Positions 1-9,526 of a stretch of DNA of 64,000 bases are shown piece after piece. How positions within the stretch are numbered: position 1 is the stretch's first letter; every line of letters starts with the position of its first letter. The stretch comes from Ruegeria atlantica (GTDB lineage Bacteria > Pseudomonadota > Alphaproteobacteria > Rhodobacterales > Rhodobacteraceae). The stretch spans positions 62,001 through 126,000 of the forward strand of contig NZ_WQBE01000005.1 in the NCBI RefSeq assembly GCF_013032005.1, written 5' to 3'. Under the pieces are notes generated by a model. That model made no database searches. It had not been told where the DNA came from and worked only from the letters and a program-made list of their open reading frames with translations. The position numbers and the translations under genes were made by a program.

Positions 1-1093
1 TGTCCGGAAACCATTCCCTATCCTCCTCGGTCGGGTCGGTGCAGATGCGCTGGATATCCTGCATCATCGCGAAACCCAGCGCATAGGGGTTGATCCCCAT
101 CGCGTTCGGAGCATCAAAGCCGGGCTGCGTCAACACATTGGTATGACTGTGCAATATTTCCAGCATGGCGCCATCCGTCAGCAGACCGGCGCGGTGCAGC
201 TCGTTGGTGATGTAATAGTGAACGAAGCAGGCACAACCTTCATTCATCACTTTGGTTTGGCGCTGCGGATAGAAATACTGTGCTATGTTGCGAACGATAC
301 GCAAAACTTCACGTTGCCAAGACTCCAGAACCGGGCTGTGGCGTTCAACGAAATAAAGCAGGTTTTCTTCGGGCAACCCCATTTCACGCTTGCGTTTCCG
401 CGCCTCTTCATCGGTTTTCGATGACTGTGTGGGATGATCGAAGGCGTCCCACAAATAGTGTACCGCCCGTTCCTCTTCGATACGCCGCTCACGCTGTCTG
501 GTTCTCTCATCCGCGAGCGATGAGTGGGGCGGGCGCCTATGCCGGAAAACGCTGGACGGCATGAGCGCGTGGGCGGCGTCCAGCAATTGCTCAACCTCGC
601 GTTCCCCGTGCTGTTCTTCGCATTGGGCAATAAAGCCGCGCGCGTAGTCGAGGTAGTCGAGAATACCCTGTGCATCACTCCACTGGCGAAACAGGTGATT
701 GTTCTTGAAGAAATGATTGTGCCCAAAGGCCGCGTGGGCAATCACAAGGACCTGAAGCGCCATAGTGTTGTCTTCGAGGCAGTACGAAATACAGGGATCG
801 GAATTGATGACGATCTCATAGGCAAGACCGTTTGCGCCCTTGCTGTAGGCTTTTTCTTCGTGAACGAAACGCTTCCCGAAGGACCAATGCCTATACATGA
901 GCGGCATCCCGGTCGACGAATAGGCATCCAGCATTTGCTGATACGAGATGATTTCTATCTGGTTGGGATAGACGTCAAGTTCGAGATCATCAATCGCCAC
1001 ACATTCGATCGCGTCAAAGCTTCGCTGGATGGTCTCGAAATCCCATTCTGCGCCTTCAAACAGCGGCACCTTAACTTCGGTCCGATCAGCCAT
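1..1093 (-). CDS. spoVR: SpoVR family protein, C terminus beyond window
   Basis: Translating the minus strand from ATG 1093 gives 364 residues of an open frame that runs off the left edge, so the C terminus is missing; the family is usually about 500 residues. The start MADRTEVKVPLFEGAEWDF and the internal histidine-rich stretch AHAAFGHNHFFKNNHLF near residue 150 are typical of SpoVR/YcgB. The ATG overlaps the stop of the upstream yeaH by 8 bp, which implies translational coupling. In enterobacteria prkA, yeaH and ycgB are a RpoS-linked stress trio. The molecular role of SpoVR is not settled, and the Bacillus sporulation name does not imply sporulation here. Confidence 0.93.
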   Translation of the reverse strand, partial: MADRTEVKVPLFEGAEWDFETIQRSFDAIECVAIDDLELDVYPNQIEIISYQQMLDAYSSTGMPLMYRHWSFGKRFVHEEKAYSKGANGLAYEIVINSDPCISYCLEDNTMALQVLVIAHAAFGHNHFFKNNHLFRQWSDAQGILDYLDYARGFIAQCEEQHGEREVEQLLDAAHALMPSSVFRHRRPPHSSLADERTRQRERRIEEERAVHYLWDAFDHPTQSSKTDEEARKRKREMGLPEENLLYFVERHSPVLESWQREVLRIVRNIAQYFYPQRQTKVMNEGCACFVHYYITNELHRAGLLTDGAMLEILHSHTNVLTQPGFDAPNAMGINPYALGFAMMQDIQRICTDPTEEDREWFPD

Positions 1094-2408
1094 TGGAAAC
1101 TCCGTTCGTCTTGCGCGCAAACAACTCGTGCAGAACAGGGTAGATGTCACTGGCGCGCGCGATCCGTTTCATGGCGAAGTTTGGCCAAGTCTCTGCGACC
1201 TGTCGGTACGAGCGCCACAGCTCCATACCATTGTCTTCGCTGTTCATCAGATTGGCTTCGGTCTCGTCGACGATCTCCGTATAGGCGAAATATTGGCACC
1301 ACTTCATCAGTTCACTGTTCAGCAGGTCGGCGCACAGTTGCGAATCTCCGCTGAAATTTTCACCATCCGATGCCTGCGCGGCATAGATATTCCACAGTGC
1401 GGACGGATAGCGGGCTTCGATAATCTTTTTCATCTCGTTAAGCGCGCTGCTCACGACCGTCCCACCGGTTTGGCGGGAGTGAAAGAAGGTATCTTCATCG
1501 ACTTCCGCGGCAATCTGCGTGTGGCGGATAAATACTAGTTCGATCTTGTCGTAGCGTTGCTTGAGAAAAAGATGCAGCAGGACGAAGAACTGCTTAGCAA
1601 GGCTCTTCTCCCGCTCTCCCATCGAGGCCGAAACGTCCATCAGGCAGAACATCACCGCATTAGCTGCCGGTTCGGGGCGCATCTCGAAATACTTGTAACG
1701 TACGTCCAGCGGATCAATGTAGGGAATGATCTTGCGTCGCCGTAGCATCTTGTCGAGCTGCTCACGTAGCAACTGCCTTTCCGCCTTTCGCGCCGCATCT
1801 GGTTTTTCCAACGCCTCCAATTCTTCAACCTGTTGCGTAAGAACCTGTATCTCGGTGTTTGTCGGGCGCCGCATTGCGAGACGTCGCCCGAACGCATTGC
1901 GCATTGTTCGCGAAACACTGAGGTTGGCGGGCGTCCCAGCGGCAGTATATCCCATGCGGTGCGGTTTGGAGACGGCAACCTCTTTCAGACTGCGTTTTAC
2001 CATGTCGGGCAGTTCGAGATCCTCGAAGAACATGGAAAGAAACTCGTCCCGCGACAGGACGAACATGAACTCGTCTTCGCCCTCTCCATCGGGTGCCCCC
2101 TCACGTCCACCTTGCCCATCCTGACCCGACGGGGGTTTCTTAAGCCGGTCACCTGCCTTGAACGTCTTGTTTCCGGTTAGAACCCGGTGTCTGGAACCAC
2201 CTTTGCTGTCATGTTGAAAATGCGGCTCCCCGATCCCTTCTGACGATACCGAGATATTTTCCTGCTGGTCGACATCAGCGATTTTCCGACGCCGGACACT
2301 TTCGTCAACCGCCTCTTTGACAGCAGATCGAACCCGACGCAGAAACCGCCTGCGGTTCCCAAGGTTCTTATCCTTGGGGTTTAGCCTTCGATCGATGAAA
2401 TGGGCCAT
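1086..2408 (-). CDS. yeaH: YeaH/YhbH family protein (DUF444, VWA-like)
   Basis: This is a 440-residue protein of the UPF0229/DUF444 family. The N terminus is basic and low in complexity, with a Gly/Asp/Glu-rich linker near residues 95-113. A von Willebrand A-like domain follows, with the metal-site motif DVSAS at residues 258-262 (MFCLMDVSASMGE). It sits 15 bp after prkA and overlaps spoVR by 8 bp, so the three genes form one minus-strand operon. The partner kinase PrkA and SpoVR are its usual neighbours across proteobacteria. It is cytoplasmic, with no signal peptide. The biochemical role is unknown; the VWA fold suggests a scaffold for protein contacts. A GGAG lies about 14 nt before the ATG, further than usual. 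Confidence 0.93.
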   Translation of the reverse strand: MAHFIDRRLNPKDKNLGNRRRFLRRVRSAVKEAVDESVRRRKIADVDQQENISVSSEGIGEPHFQHDSKGGSRHRVLTGNKTFKAGDRLKKPPSGQDGQGGREGAPDGEGEDEFMFVLSRDEFLSMFFEDLELPDMVKRSLKEVAVSKPHRMGYTAAGTPANLSVSRTMRNAFGRRLAMRRPTNTEIQVLTQQVEELEALEKPDAARKAERQLLREQLDKMLRRRKIIPYIDPLDVRYKYFEMRPEPAANAVMFCLMDVSASMGEREKSLAKQFFVLLHLFLKQRYDKIELVFIRHTQIAAEVDEDTFFHSRQTGGTVVSSALNEMKKIIEARYPSALWNIYAAQASDGENFSGDSQLCADLLNSELMKWCQYFAYTEIVDETEANLMNSEDNGMELWRSYRQVAETWPNFAMKRIARASDIYPVLHELFARKTNGVSNG

Positions 2409-2423
2409 TTGAGCATAGACTCC

Positions 2424-4358
2424 TCATCCTGCCTTGTTGACCCGCATGTACCATTCAACCAGGCGCCTGACCTGACGGCGCGTGTAGCCGCGGCCGATCA
2501 TGCGATCAATGAACTCGTTATGCTTGGCTTCGGTTTCCTTGTCCCGCTTAGCGCCAAAGCTGATGACAGGCAGAAGATCCTGAATTTGGCCGAACATGCG
2601 CTTTTCGATAACCCTTCTTAACTTTTCATATTTGCGCCAGTCAGGGTTACGACCGCGATTGTTGGCCCGCGCGCGCAGCACGAATTTGACCACTTCGTTC
2701 CGGAAATCCTTGGGATTGGAAATTCCGGCCGGTTTTTCGATCTTTTCAAGCTCCTGTTCCAGAACTCCGCGATTGAGAATCTGGCCGGTATCCGGATCCT
2801 TGAAGTCCTGATCTTCGATCCATGCATCTGCAAAAGAGATGTATCTGTCAAAAAGGTTCTGACCAAAGTCAGAATAGGATTCCAGATAGGCTTTTTGGAT
2901 CTCGTTGCCGATAAATTCCGCGTATCGCGGCGACAGATCGTCTTTCATGAAAGATAGATACCGGCTTTCAATCTCGTCGGGGAATTGCTCGCGTTTCACC
3001 GCCTGTTCAAGAACATAAAGCAGATGAACCGGGTCGGCGCCCACTTCCTCGGTGTCGTGATTGAAGGTCTCGGACAGCACTTTGAAGGCAAAGCGGGTCG
3101 ATGTGCCCGTCATCCCCTCGTCCACCCCGGCCGCATCCCGATATTCCTGCACTGACCGCGCTTTGGGATCGGTATCCTTCAGTGTTTCACCATCATAGAC
3201 GCGGAGCTTAGAAAATGTTGGCGAATTTTCATGCTCTTTTAGCCGAGTCAAAACACTGAACTGGCTCAGGATAGTCAGCGTCTCGGGTGCGCAGGGAGAT
3301 TCACCTAGGCTGCTTTCCTCAAGCAACTTCTCGTAAATCTGGGATTCATCCGAGGCACGTAGGCAATAGGGAACCTTGACCAAACTGATCCGATCCAGAA
3401 AGGCCTCGTTGTTCTTGTTGTTTTTGAACTGCTGCCATTCCGCTTCATTCGAATGCGCAACTATCACACCCTGGAAGGGGAAAGCACCGATATTCTCCGT
3501 ACCAGCATATGACCCCTCTTGCGTGGCGGTCAGCAACGGATGCAAGACCTTGATCGGCGCCTTGAACATCTCAACGAATTCCATCAACCCCTGCGTGGTG
3601 CGGTTCAGAGCACCGGAATAGGAATAGGCGTCTGGGTCGTTCTGGCTGAATTCCTCCAGCTTGCGAATATCGAGTTTTCCGACAAGCGAAGAGATGTCCT
3701 GGTTGTTTTCATCGCCCGGTTCAGTCTTCGCAACGCAAATCTGGCGCAGTTTCGACGGGTAGAGTTTGACAACCGAAAATCTGGAAATATCGCCGTCAAA
3801 TTCCTGCAGGCGTTTGACAGCCCAGGGCGAAATCAATCCGTTCAACAACCGTTTGGGGATATTGTATTTGTTCTCCAGCATATCCCCCATCCGCGCACGG
3901 TCGAAAAGGCCAAGCGGCGACTCAAAGATTGGGCTGATCTGGTCATCCGCCTTCAGTACATAAATCGGCTGCCGCTCCATCAGGTTCTTTAGAATCTCGG
4001 CAAGCGTTGACTTGCCCCCACCGACTGGGCCCAACAGATAGAGGATTTGCTTGCGTTCCTCGAGACCCTGGCTGGCATGGCGGAAAAAGCCAACGATGCG
4101 CTCGATGGTTTCTTCGACGCCATATATGTCCTGGAAGGGCTTGTATCGTTTGATTGTTCGATTAAGAAATATGCGACTAAGCCGAGCATCCTGACTGGTA
4201 TCAATAAGCTCAGGCTCGCCTATCGCGGCGATCATCCGCTCGGCTGCGGTAGCCCGCATAGTTGGGTCTTCACGACATTCCAGCAAATAGTCCTGCAATG
4301 TCATTTCGATGAGCTTCGTCCGCCCATACTCTTCTGCAAACTGCTCGAAAATCTCCAT
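2424..4358 (-). CDS. prkA: PrkA serine protein kinase
   Basis: This 644-residue protein matches full-length PrkA/YeaG. An AAA-type N-terminal part carries the Walker A GPVGGGKST at residues 110-118. The C-terminal PrkA domain has the family's typical ending, with basic helices near RKYEKLRRVIEKRMFG and a final TRRQVRRLVEWYM segment. The start has a good ribosome site (AGAGGAAC about 7 nt before the ATG). It is the first gene of the prkA-yeaH-spoVR operon. In Bacillus and E. coli the family is linked to stationary-phase and nutrient stress; whether it acts mainly as a kinase or an AAA protease is debated. The promoter should lie just upstream in the long gap to 5248, but I did not see a clear consensus. 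Confidence 0.95.
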   Translation of the reverse strand: MEIFEQFAEEYGRTKLIEMTLQDYLLECREDPTMRATAAERMIAAIGEPELIDTSQDARLSRIFLNRTIKRYKPFQDIYGVEETIERIVGFFRHASQGLEERKQILYLLGPVGGGKSTLAEILKNLMERQPIYVLKADDQISPIFESPLGLFDRARMGDMLENKYNIPKRLLNGLISPWAVKRLQEFDGDISRFSVVKLYPSKLRQICVAKTEPGDENNQDISSLVGKLDIRKLEEFSQNDPDAYSYSGALNRTTQGLMEFVEMFKAPIKVLHPLLTATQEGSYAGTENIGAFPFQGVIVAHSNEAEWQQFKNNKNNEAFLDRISLVKVPYCLRASDESQIYEKLLEESSLGESPCAPETLTILSQFSVLTRLKEHENSPTFSKLRVYDGETLKDTDPKARSVQEYRDAAGVDEGMTGTSTRFAFKVLSETFNHDTEEVGADPVHLLYVLEQAVKREQFPDEIESRYLSFMKDDLSPRYAEFIGNEIQKAYLESYSDFGQNLFDRYISFADAWIEDQDFKDPDTGQILNRGVLEQELEKIEKPAGISNPKDFRNEVVKFVLRARANNRGRNPDWRKYEKLRRVIEKRMFGQIQDLLPVISFGAKRDKETEAKHNEFIDRMIGRGYTRRQVRRLVEWYMRVNKAG

Positions 4359-5248
4359 TTTAAAAGTTCCTCTAGGTTTCGTACTCCTTCGTCCCAGCGC
4401 GCTAAGTTCATCCTAGTCTACCACAAAACTGGTCCGTAATTATCTAATTTCTAATCACAATTTGTTTCCCGTTCGTTGCTCCGTTGAAATTAGTATTGTT
4501 TGACGCCTGCAATATCTGCCACTACGCGACCCTTTTTGCCGGCTTGGTCGCGCCGACGTTAGTGCGAGTAGAAACCTCTCGTGATCGGGCTGCGGAACAT
4601 TTGCGGCCCAGTTTCGAGCGAACTCAAGTTCGACCTCTCGCGGGACGTCCCTAACGGCGGTGCGCGCGAGGCGGCGTCCCATCTTCACCATCCGATTTCT
4701 CAGGTTATTCGATCCGACACTAGGTTCTGGTTTTTGACGTGCCTCTGTGCATCGGCCTCCAGCCCCATGCATCCGGCATACGGCCGACCCAGGGCGACGA
4801 CATCGTTTACAGCGCTTGCCACTACGTTTGCTGGTGGCAGTGCATTATAGGTGGGGATACTTCGACGGGGAAAACCTAAACACGGTCAATTCTCGATCCA
4901 ACGTGTTGTCTGCGCAAGAACACTACCATATCGCTGGGTGACCAATAAGTATGGTGTCAATAGAACTGACGCCGGTTGGAAAGTGAACAAGTTTAATGCG
5001 GATTACTCACCGACCGAGGTAATTCGAGTGCCGATTGCGTTGGACAATCAATGGCAGCTTTGTTCGCAAAGTAGACATTCAAGCAAGTTGCAGCAAACGA
5101 CCGCTATGCGGACATTCCCGACCTACGTAGCTCTCAGACCAACGACGGCTCTCGGGCGGTACAGCAAAAAATGAGTGTGGCGCCCTTGCGCAACGTTAGC
5201 CCAAAAGCGAGAGTAGCCTACACAAGGAAAGACCAATTTCGCGCGGCA
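4359..5248. other. 890-bp intergenic stretch with no convincing gene
   Basis: Open frames here are short, arginine- and serine-rich and lack ribosome sites, so I call none. The segment 4359-4440 should hold the prkA promoter. A small inverted element at 5093-5113 reads, on the minus strand, GTCCGCATAGCGGTCGTTTGC. Related strings occur at 6489-6518 and 21501-21529, suggesting a dispersed intergenic repeat. Confidence 0.5.
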
Positions 5249-5830
5249 TCACGACAGCGACTTGATGAGGAGAACCCAGTTTTCGGTCTCAGTCTCCCAC
5301 CCATCTTTGGCGCATGGGGCTTTATCCAGCTCAGAGTATCCCTTTCGCTCGTATAGACGTCTCGCTCCCACGTTTTCATCGGCGACAATAACGCTCATTT
5401 TGTTGTAGCCCGCGTCTCGGGCTATCTCGTCGGCGACATCGAGTAGTCTTGAACCAAGTCCTTGCCCCCGGTTCTCTGGGTAACAAGCCAGAACATTCAC
5501 ATACCAGCTGTCTAACGCTTTGTTTTCCAGCTCCTGCAAGGGGCGGAACAACGCTGGGAAGTCATCTCCAATTTCTTCTGGTTCTGATCCGATCCCATAG
5601 CCCGTGAGCCCAGCAACTGCCCCGTTTCCATAGTCAATTACAACTACTTGCCTCTCTCGTGCCTTTTCGGCCTGTCGCGCGCGACCGACGGCCCAAGGAT
5701 CCTCGCCATCTTGTGCCAGCCCGGTCCAGATATGGAGCGGCAGGCCTTCACCTGCAAAATTCACTAAGTCCGCAAGTGCATGGGCATCAGTTTCAACGGC
5801 CAATCTCAAAGGCTTTTCAAGTGGTATCAC
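5249..5830 (-). CDS. GNAT family N-acetyltransferase
   Basis: This 193-residue protein carries a clear acetyl-CoA-binding motif A, PENRGQGLGSRLL, near residues 118-130. It is followed by the usual helix and a C-terminal NVGARRLYERKGY motif. The start is GTG at 5830, with GGAG nine bases upstream. The family transfers acetyl from acetyl-CoA to amines, antibiotics or protein N termini; the substrate cannot be read from sequence. A second GNAT gene starts a new frame 20 bp upstream on the same strand, so the two are probably co-transcribed. Neither resembles the other closely enough to be a recent duplication. Confidence 0.85.
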   Translation of the reverse strand: MIPLEKPLRLAVETDAHALADLVNFAGEGLPLHIWTGLAQDGEDPWAVGRARQAEKARERQVVVIDYGNGAVAGLTGYGIGSEPEEIGDDFPALFRPLQELENKALDSWYVNVLACYPENRGQGLGSRLLDVADEIARDAGYNKMSVIVADENVGARRLYERKGYSELDKAPCAKDGWETETENWVLLIKSLS

Positions 5831-5849
5831 GTCTCGTACTCCAAAGAAT

Positions 5850-6335
5850 TCAAAGCATCATAGACATCTCATGCCAAGTCATTCCTCCATGGTCGGAAGT
5901 CGATGGCTGCAAATAGCTGTATCCAAATCGCTCATACAGTGGGACGTGATGCTCTTTGCACATAAGGAAGATCGCCGATTTACCCACTTTTCTCATGCGG
6001 TCGACGAATTCAGTCATCAATGCCCGCGATAGGCCCCTTCCCTGATGGGCAGGATCAACGACGACAGACATAATGACGACATTCGGAGCGTCGGGATCAT
6101 GCCCCACAAGCTCCTTAAATTCCTCATCAGACATTTCGACGTCATGGGCACATCCGCAATTGATAAAGCCAACGATCTCGCCGTGTTCTTCAAGAATGAG
6201 GAAACCATCGGGATATTCCTCAATCCTCTTGGATATCTTTTTGAGGGTTGCTGCGTCGTCGCCTTCATAGGCAGCAGTTTCGATCTCAAAGCATCGAGTT
6301 GCGTCGGAAGGTTTGGCGTTTCTGAACGTGCTCAT
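5850..6335 (-). CDS. GNAT family N-acetyltransferase (arylalkylamine-type motif)
   Basis: This is a 161-residue GNAT protein. Motif A reads DPAHQGRGLSRALM at residues 94-107, and the C-terminal part has VPLYERFGYSYL. The acidic MSDEEFKEL segment and the overall length recall the serotonin/arylalkylamine acetyltransferase-like branch, but this subgroup call is tentative. The ATG at 6335 has only a weak ribosome site. It is followed 20 bp later by another GNAT gene on the same strand. The substrate is unknown. Confidence 0.8.
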   Translation of the reverse strand: MSTFRNAKPSDATRCFEIETAAYEGDDAATLKKISKRIEEYPDGFLILEEHGEIVGFINCGCAHDVEMSDEEFKELVGHDPDAPNVVIMSVVVDPAHQGRGLSRALMTEFVDRMRKVGKSAIFLMCKEHHVPLYERFGYSYLQPSTSDHGGMTWHEMSMML

Positions 6336-6656
6336 GCACGTGACACTAGGCGCGTTGGGGCAAGTTGCATAGCCGCCATCGGTTGGGCCCGCAGCATTCG
6401 GTACTTTGGGCTCGAAGCGGACCTTCGCTGCAACTTAAATGGGTGTCTGCTCTGCGGACAAACCTGCCTTCCAGTGTATTAGTCGAACGTCCGCTTTCCG
6501 CGCTTTGCGGCAGCCGTTAAAATACCAACAGGGCGGATACCCGATGTGAAAGTACTCACTTTACATGGTCAACATGTCGCTAGCAGCAGTTAAGGACCCG
6601 ACCCAAAAGAGTGACCGCTGACAATACGCTGGCGTCGCAACAATCCTAGCGGCACA
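6336..6656. other. Intergenic gap before the polysaccharide locus
   Basis: About 320 bp lie between the GNAT pair and the end of the polymerase gene. No ORF with a credible start was found. The string at 6489-6518, starting GTCCGCTTTCC and ending GCGGCAGCCGTT, resembles inverted elements at 5093-5113 and 21501-21529. I see no clear terminator with a T tract. Confidence 0.45.
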
Positions 6657-7991
6657 TCAGCTTCCCAGACGCACTGATTTGACCTCTCGCAAATGCAATC
6701 CGAGCATCAGTAGAGTCGGCCAGAGGAGATAGGTTTGGATTTCAACGTTCTCTCCAAAGGTCAGCAGGAGAATTGTGAGCAACAGTCCGAGCGGCAGCCT
6801 CCCGCGTTCCGACTTTATGGCGTCCAGGGTAACGATTGTTAAATGAACGAGGAAAGGAACGAGAAACGCTGTAAATCCGGTCAGCCCTTTCACGAATAGC
6901 AACCCGTACCAGGTGTGATGGCTGCCTATCGGCATGTACTCAACAAGATGCGCTCCGGGTCTGACTGTGCCGTGCCCGAAAACCACCGCATCCGATTGCC
7001 AGCGCTCATACGCAATACGCTGCAGAGTTTCGCGTACGCGGGTACTGTCGGCGCGCGCGGATTTGAAGCTGTAAAGGGCTCGGTTGCCGAACTCAACAAA
7101 GACTGCGCCCCAAACGGCTACGGCGGTGGTGACTGCAGACAAAAGAATCCACCCCGAGCTGCGGGCGACAAGTGGCAAGAGGCTGGGTGACAGCGAGCAG
7201 ATCACCAATCCAACCATGCCCATTCGGGACTTGGACATAAGGATCATCACAACTCCGGCAGCCAAGCCGATGACCTTCCAGCTGCGGTGCTTTTCTTCCA
7301 GGGCAAATAGGACCATGCAGACGCCCAACAAGGCCGCGAATGGCGACCAGGGCGCAAAGAACTGCCACCGCGGCGTGCCGCTGGCGGGGTCGATTGTATA
7401 CAGGTAGACCGAGAAATATTCAGGTCCCGGGCCGCCCACTGCTTTAAGGGGAGATGTAAACAGAAGATGCGGCAAACCGGCATAGGGGGCGGCAATGAGC
7501 AACGGCAGAAGGCACAAGGTCCAAAGGCCCACCACGCATTGCCCTCTGACCAAAACCTCGCGCCGTATTGGCAAAACCGCCCCTGCTAGGATAAACAACG
7601 GGATCAGCGCCCAACCCTTTGCCCATCCGATACTCGATTTGATCGTATTGGTGGTGCCGAGGTTCCAATCCGCGTGGCCTGCCCATAGTGAGACCAGCAT
7701 CACCAGCATGCCAACGCTCCAGATCCAGACCAGAGCAGGTACAGGGCCCGTTGCACGCAGATCCAATCGGATCGCCGGGCCGAGATAAAGTGACACCCCG
7801 GCTATCGCAGCCAACATCCAACCTAGCACCGGACCGACAACATACAGCGCGCCAAGCCCGTAGAACGGCCATGTCCAGATCAGCGTACACCAGACGATCT
7901 TTTCGGCTGGCGTTTGAGGGGCCACACGCGTCAAACTGCGGCCTCTTTCTGGTCTTTCAGCAGCTTTGAGATCAGCGGGTTTCGGATCCAT
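6657..7991 (-). CDS. Wzy/O-antigen-ligase-like polysaccharide polymerase
   Basis: This is a 444-residue integral membrane protein with many hydrophobic segments, starting near residue 35 (WTWPFYGLGALYVVGPVLG). The large loop near residue 350 contains GSHHTWYGLLFVKGLTGF, matching the conserved H-N/T-x-Y-x3-L segment of the Wzy_C/O-antigen ligase family. Such proteins join undecaprenyl-linked repeat units on the periplasmic face of the inner membrane. The gene start overlaps the end of the chain-length gene by 61 bp, which argues for one transcript. Family motifs cannot separate polymerase from ligase; the locus content favours an exopolysaccharide polymerase. Confidence 0.8.
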   Translation of the reverse strand: MDPKPADLKAAERPERGRSLTRVAPQTPAEKIVWCTLIWTWPFYGLGALYVVGPVLGWMLAAIAGVSLYLGPAIRLDLRATGPVPALVWIWSVGMLVMLVSLWAGHADWNLGTTNTIKSSIGWAKGWALIPLFILAGAVLPIRREVLVRGQCVVGLWTLCLLPLLIAAPYAGLPHLLFTSPLKAVGGPGPEYFSVYLYTIDPASGTPRWQFFAPWSPFAALLGVCMVLFALEEKHRSWKVIGLAAGVVMILMSKSRMGMVGLVICSLSPSLLPLVARSSGWILLSAVTTAVAVWGAVFVEFGNRALYSFKSARADSTRVRETLQRIAYERWQSDAVVFGHGTVRPGAHLVEYMPIGSHHTWYGLLFVKGLTGFTAFLVPFLVHLTIVTLDAIKSERGRLPLGLLLTILLLTFGENVEIQTYLLWPTLLMLGLHLREVKSVRLGS

Positions 7992-9412
7992 GCCAGAACC
8001 AAACCCATCAGCAGCATAAGGCTTGCAACGATCCCGGCGGCAATCGAGATCTTCTTGTTCGGCGAAGATGGGCGAGTCGGCAGAGACGGGTTCTCCAGCA
8101 CTTGGATCAAGGGATAGGAGGCATAGACATCGGTCTTTTTCGACTCGGACCGAGCGATGGCAGAGGCGAACACGGCTTCTGCCACTGCGAAATCTCTCTG
8201 CCGGTCCTCCAATTCAGCGGCGATGGGGGCGAGGTTTGACAGGCGCAGGGTTTCCAGACGAACTTGTGCGCGCTGTGTCGCGACATGCTCTTCCAATCCG
8301 GCGCGCAAGGCATCTTCGCGCACCAACTCGCTGAGCAACTGCGCCCGTTGCCCTTCCGGCGCGCGATCCAGTCCACCGAGCTGCTCGACCTCAAGACCAG
8401 TCACCTGCGCCGCGCGTCTTAAAGCAACCGAACGCGCCCCTTCATAGTCGTTTTGGGCATTCACATAGATTGGGTGGCGCGATCCGTAGGTCGCGTCGGC
8501 TTGCGCCAGCTTTGCAGCCCCCACCGACACATCCTCAAGCAACGATAGGTACTGCGCATCAGCATAGAGTTTCAGCGTTGCCGCCGCTGCGTCAGAGGGC
8601 AGATTCAACGCGACTTGAAGCGCGGCGACACGTTCCGATTGGCGTGCCAGCTCGCTCTCCTGCTTTCGCAGTTCCTGCTTTGCACGGTCATTAGCGGCGA
8701 CCTGCTCTTGGTATTGCGCGACCGATATCAGACCGCTTTGCGACTGCAGCTGTTTGATCTCGGCCCGCGTGGCCTGAATTGCGCGCGTGTAGTCCTCGAT
8801 CGCGCCGGTATTGCTGGCCTCGCGAGTGGTAATTTCATCGGCGCGCAGGGCGTCAATCTCAGCGAAAAAGGCGGCCACCAAGGCGTCACCATATTGCTGA
8901 GCGTCTGCCGGAGAGGCCGCCTGAAGCTCGATATGGATCAGGCTGGTTTGATCGACCAGTTGCACCCGCGGCTTTCCAAACGCGTCCCGGTCAGCCTCTA
9001 CCGCCTTGGCTGCCGCGTCGAGGATACGGTCGGCCGACAACAAACGTTTATACGTCTCGGTCGGGCTGATTGACCCGTTGGCAAAGGCGGAATTCGCGTA
9101 TGAGGATGCCTGACCGATATTGGCCAGATTGACCGATGCCGAAGCGCCAGATCCTGGCAGGATCAATGATGCGTGAGAGGTGTATTTGACAGGCGCGGTC
9201 GCCAAATAACCGCTGATCGGGGCCCAGATGCAACTCGCCCCAAGAAGGTATAATGCCACGTAACGGGGCAGGCGGCCTACATCGCTAAGGCGCCCGCCCT
9301 TTACGAAGCGACGCCACCCGAGCGTTCTGAAATTGGATCGGGAAATGCGCACCCAATGCAGAAATTGCATGTCGCGCGTGGACTCAGAGGAGTTCGAAAT
9401 CTGTTGCGGCAT
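7931..9412 (-). CDS. Wzz/GumC-like polysaccharide co-polymerase, no fused kinase
   Basis: I place the start at ATG 9412, preceded by AGAAAGG at good spacing; the frame stays open to 9463 but without a better ribosome site. The 493-residue product has an N-terminal membrane segment (VALYLLGASCIWAPISGYLA). A long coiled-coil periplasmic part follows, rich in Glu/Gln/Arg/Ala. A C-terminal membrane segment (ISIAAGIVASLMLLMGLVLAWI) precedes a short cytoplasmic tail. That is the layout of a polysaccharide co-polymerase of the Wzz/GumC type, which sets chain length and links Wzy to the Wza-like exporter. No Walker motifs or tyrosine cluster follow, so a bacterial tyrosine kinase domain is absent. 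Confidence 0.87.
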   Translation of the reverse strand: MPQQISNSSESTRDMQFLHWVRISRSNFRTLGWRRFVKGGRLSDVGRLPRYVALYLLGASCIWAPISGYLATAPVKYTSHASLILPGSGASASVNLANIGQASSYANSAFANGSISPTETYKRLLSADRILDAAAKAVEADRDAFGKPRVQLVDQTSLIHIELQAASPADAQQYGDALVAAFFAEIDALRADEITTREASNTGAIEDYTRAIQATRAEIKQLQSQSGLISVAQYQEQVAANDRAKQELRKQESELARQSERVAALQVALNLPSDAAAATLKLYADAQYLSLLEDVSVGAAKLAQADATYGSRHPIYVNAQNDYEGARSVALRRAAQVTGLEVEQLGGLDRAPEGQRAQLLSELVREDALRAGLEEHVATQRAQVRLETLRLSNLAPIAAELEDRQRDFAVAEAVFASAIARSESKKTDVYASYPLIQVLENPSLPTRPSSPNKKISIAAGIVASLMLLMGLVLAWIRNPLISKLLKDQKEAAV

Positions 9413-9504
9413 GGAAAAACCCTTTCTTACAAGGGTGATACACCGCATCTGATTGCTGATCATTCGCTCAGCAGGCTAGGGGCCGAGGGGATTGGGAGCG
9501 TCCC

Positions 9505-9520
9505 CTATCCCTTCGGATAG
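9505..9520. promoter_or_regulatory. Candidate operator palindrome upstream of wzz-like gene
   Basis: CTATCC and GGATAG arms are separated by CTTC. The site lies about 93 bp before the chain-length gene start, between it and the response regulator stop. It is one of four related palindromes in this locus (also 10230-10245, 12677-12700 and 17167-17183). Confidence 0.6.
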
Positions 9521-9526
9521 TGAGGC

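Noticed and set aside
4455..4772. 105-codon minus-strand frame in the gap after prkA
   Set aside because: No ribosome site, arginine- and serine-rich product, no motif, isolated in non-coding-like DNA.
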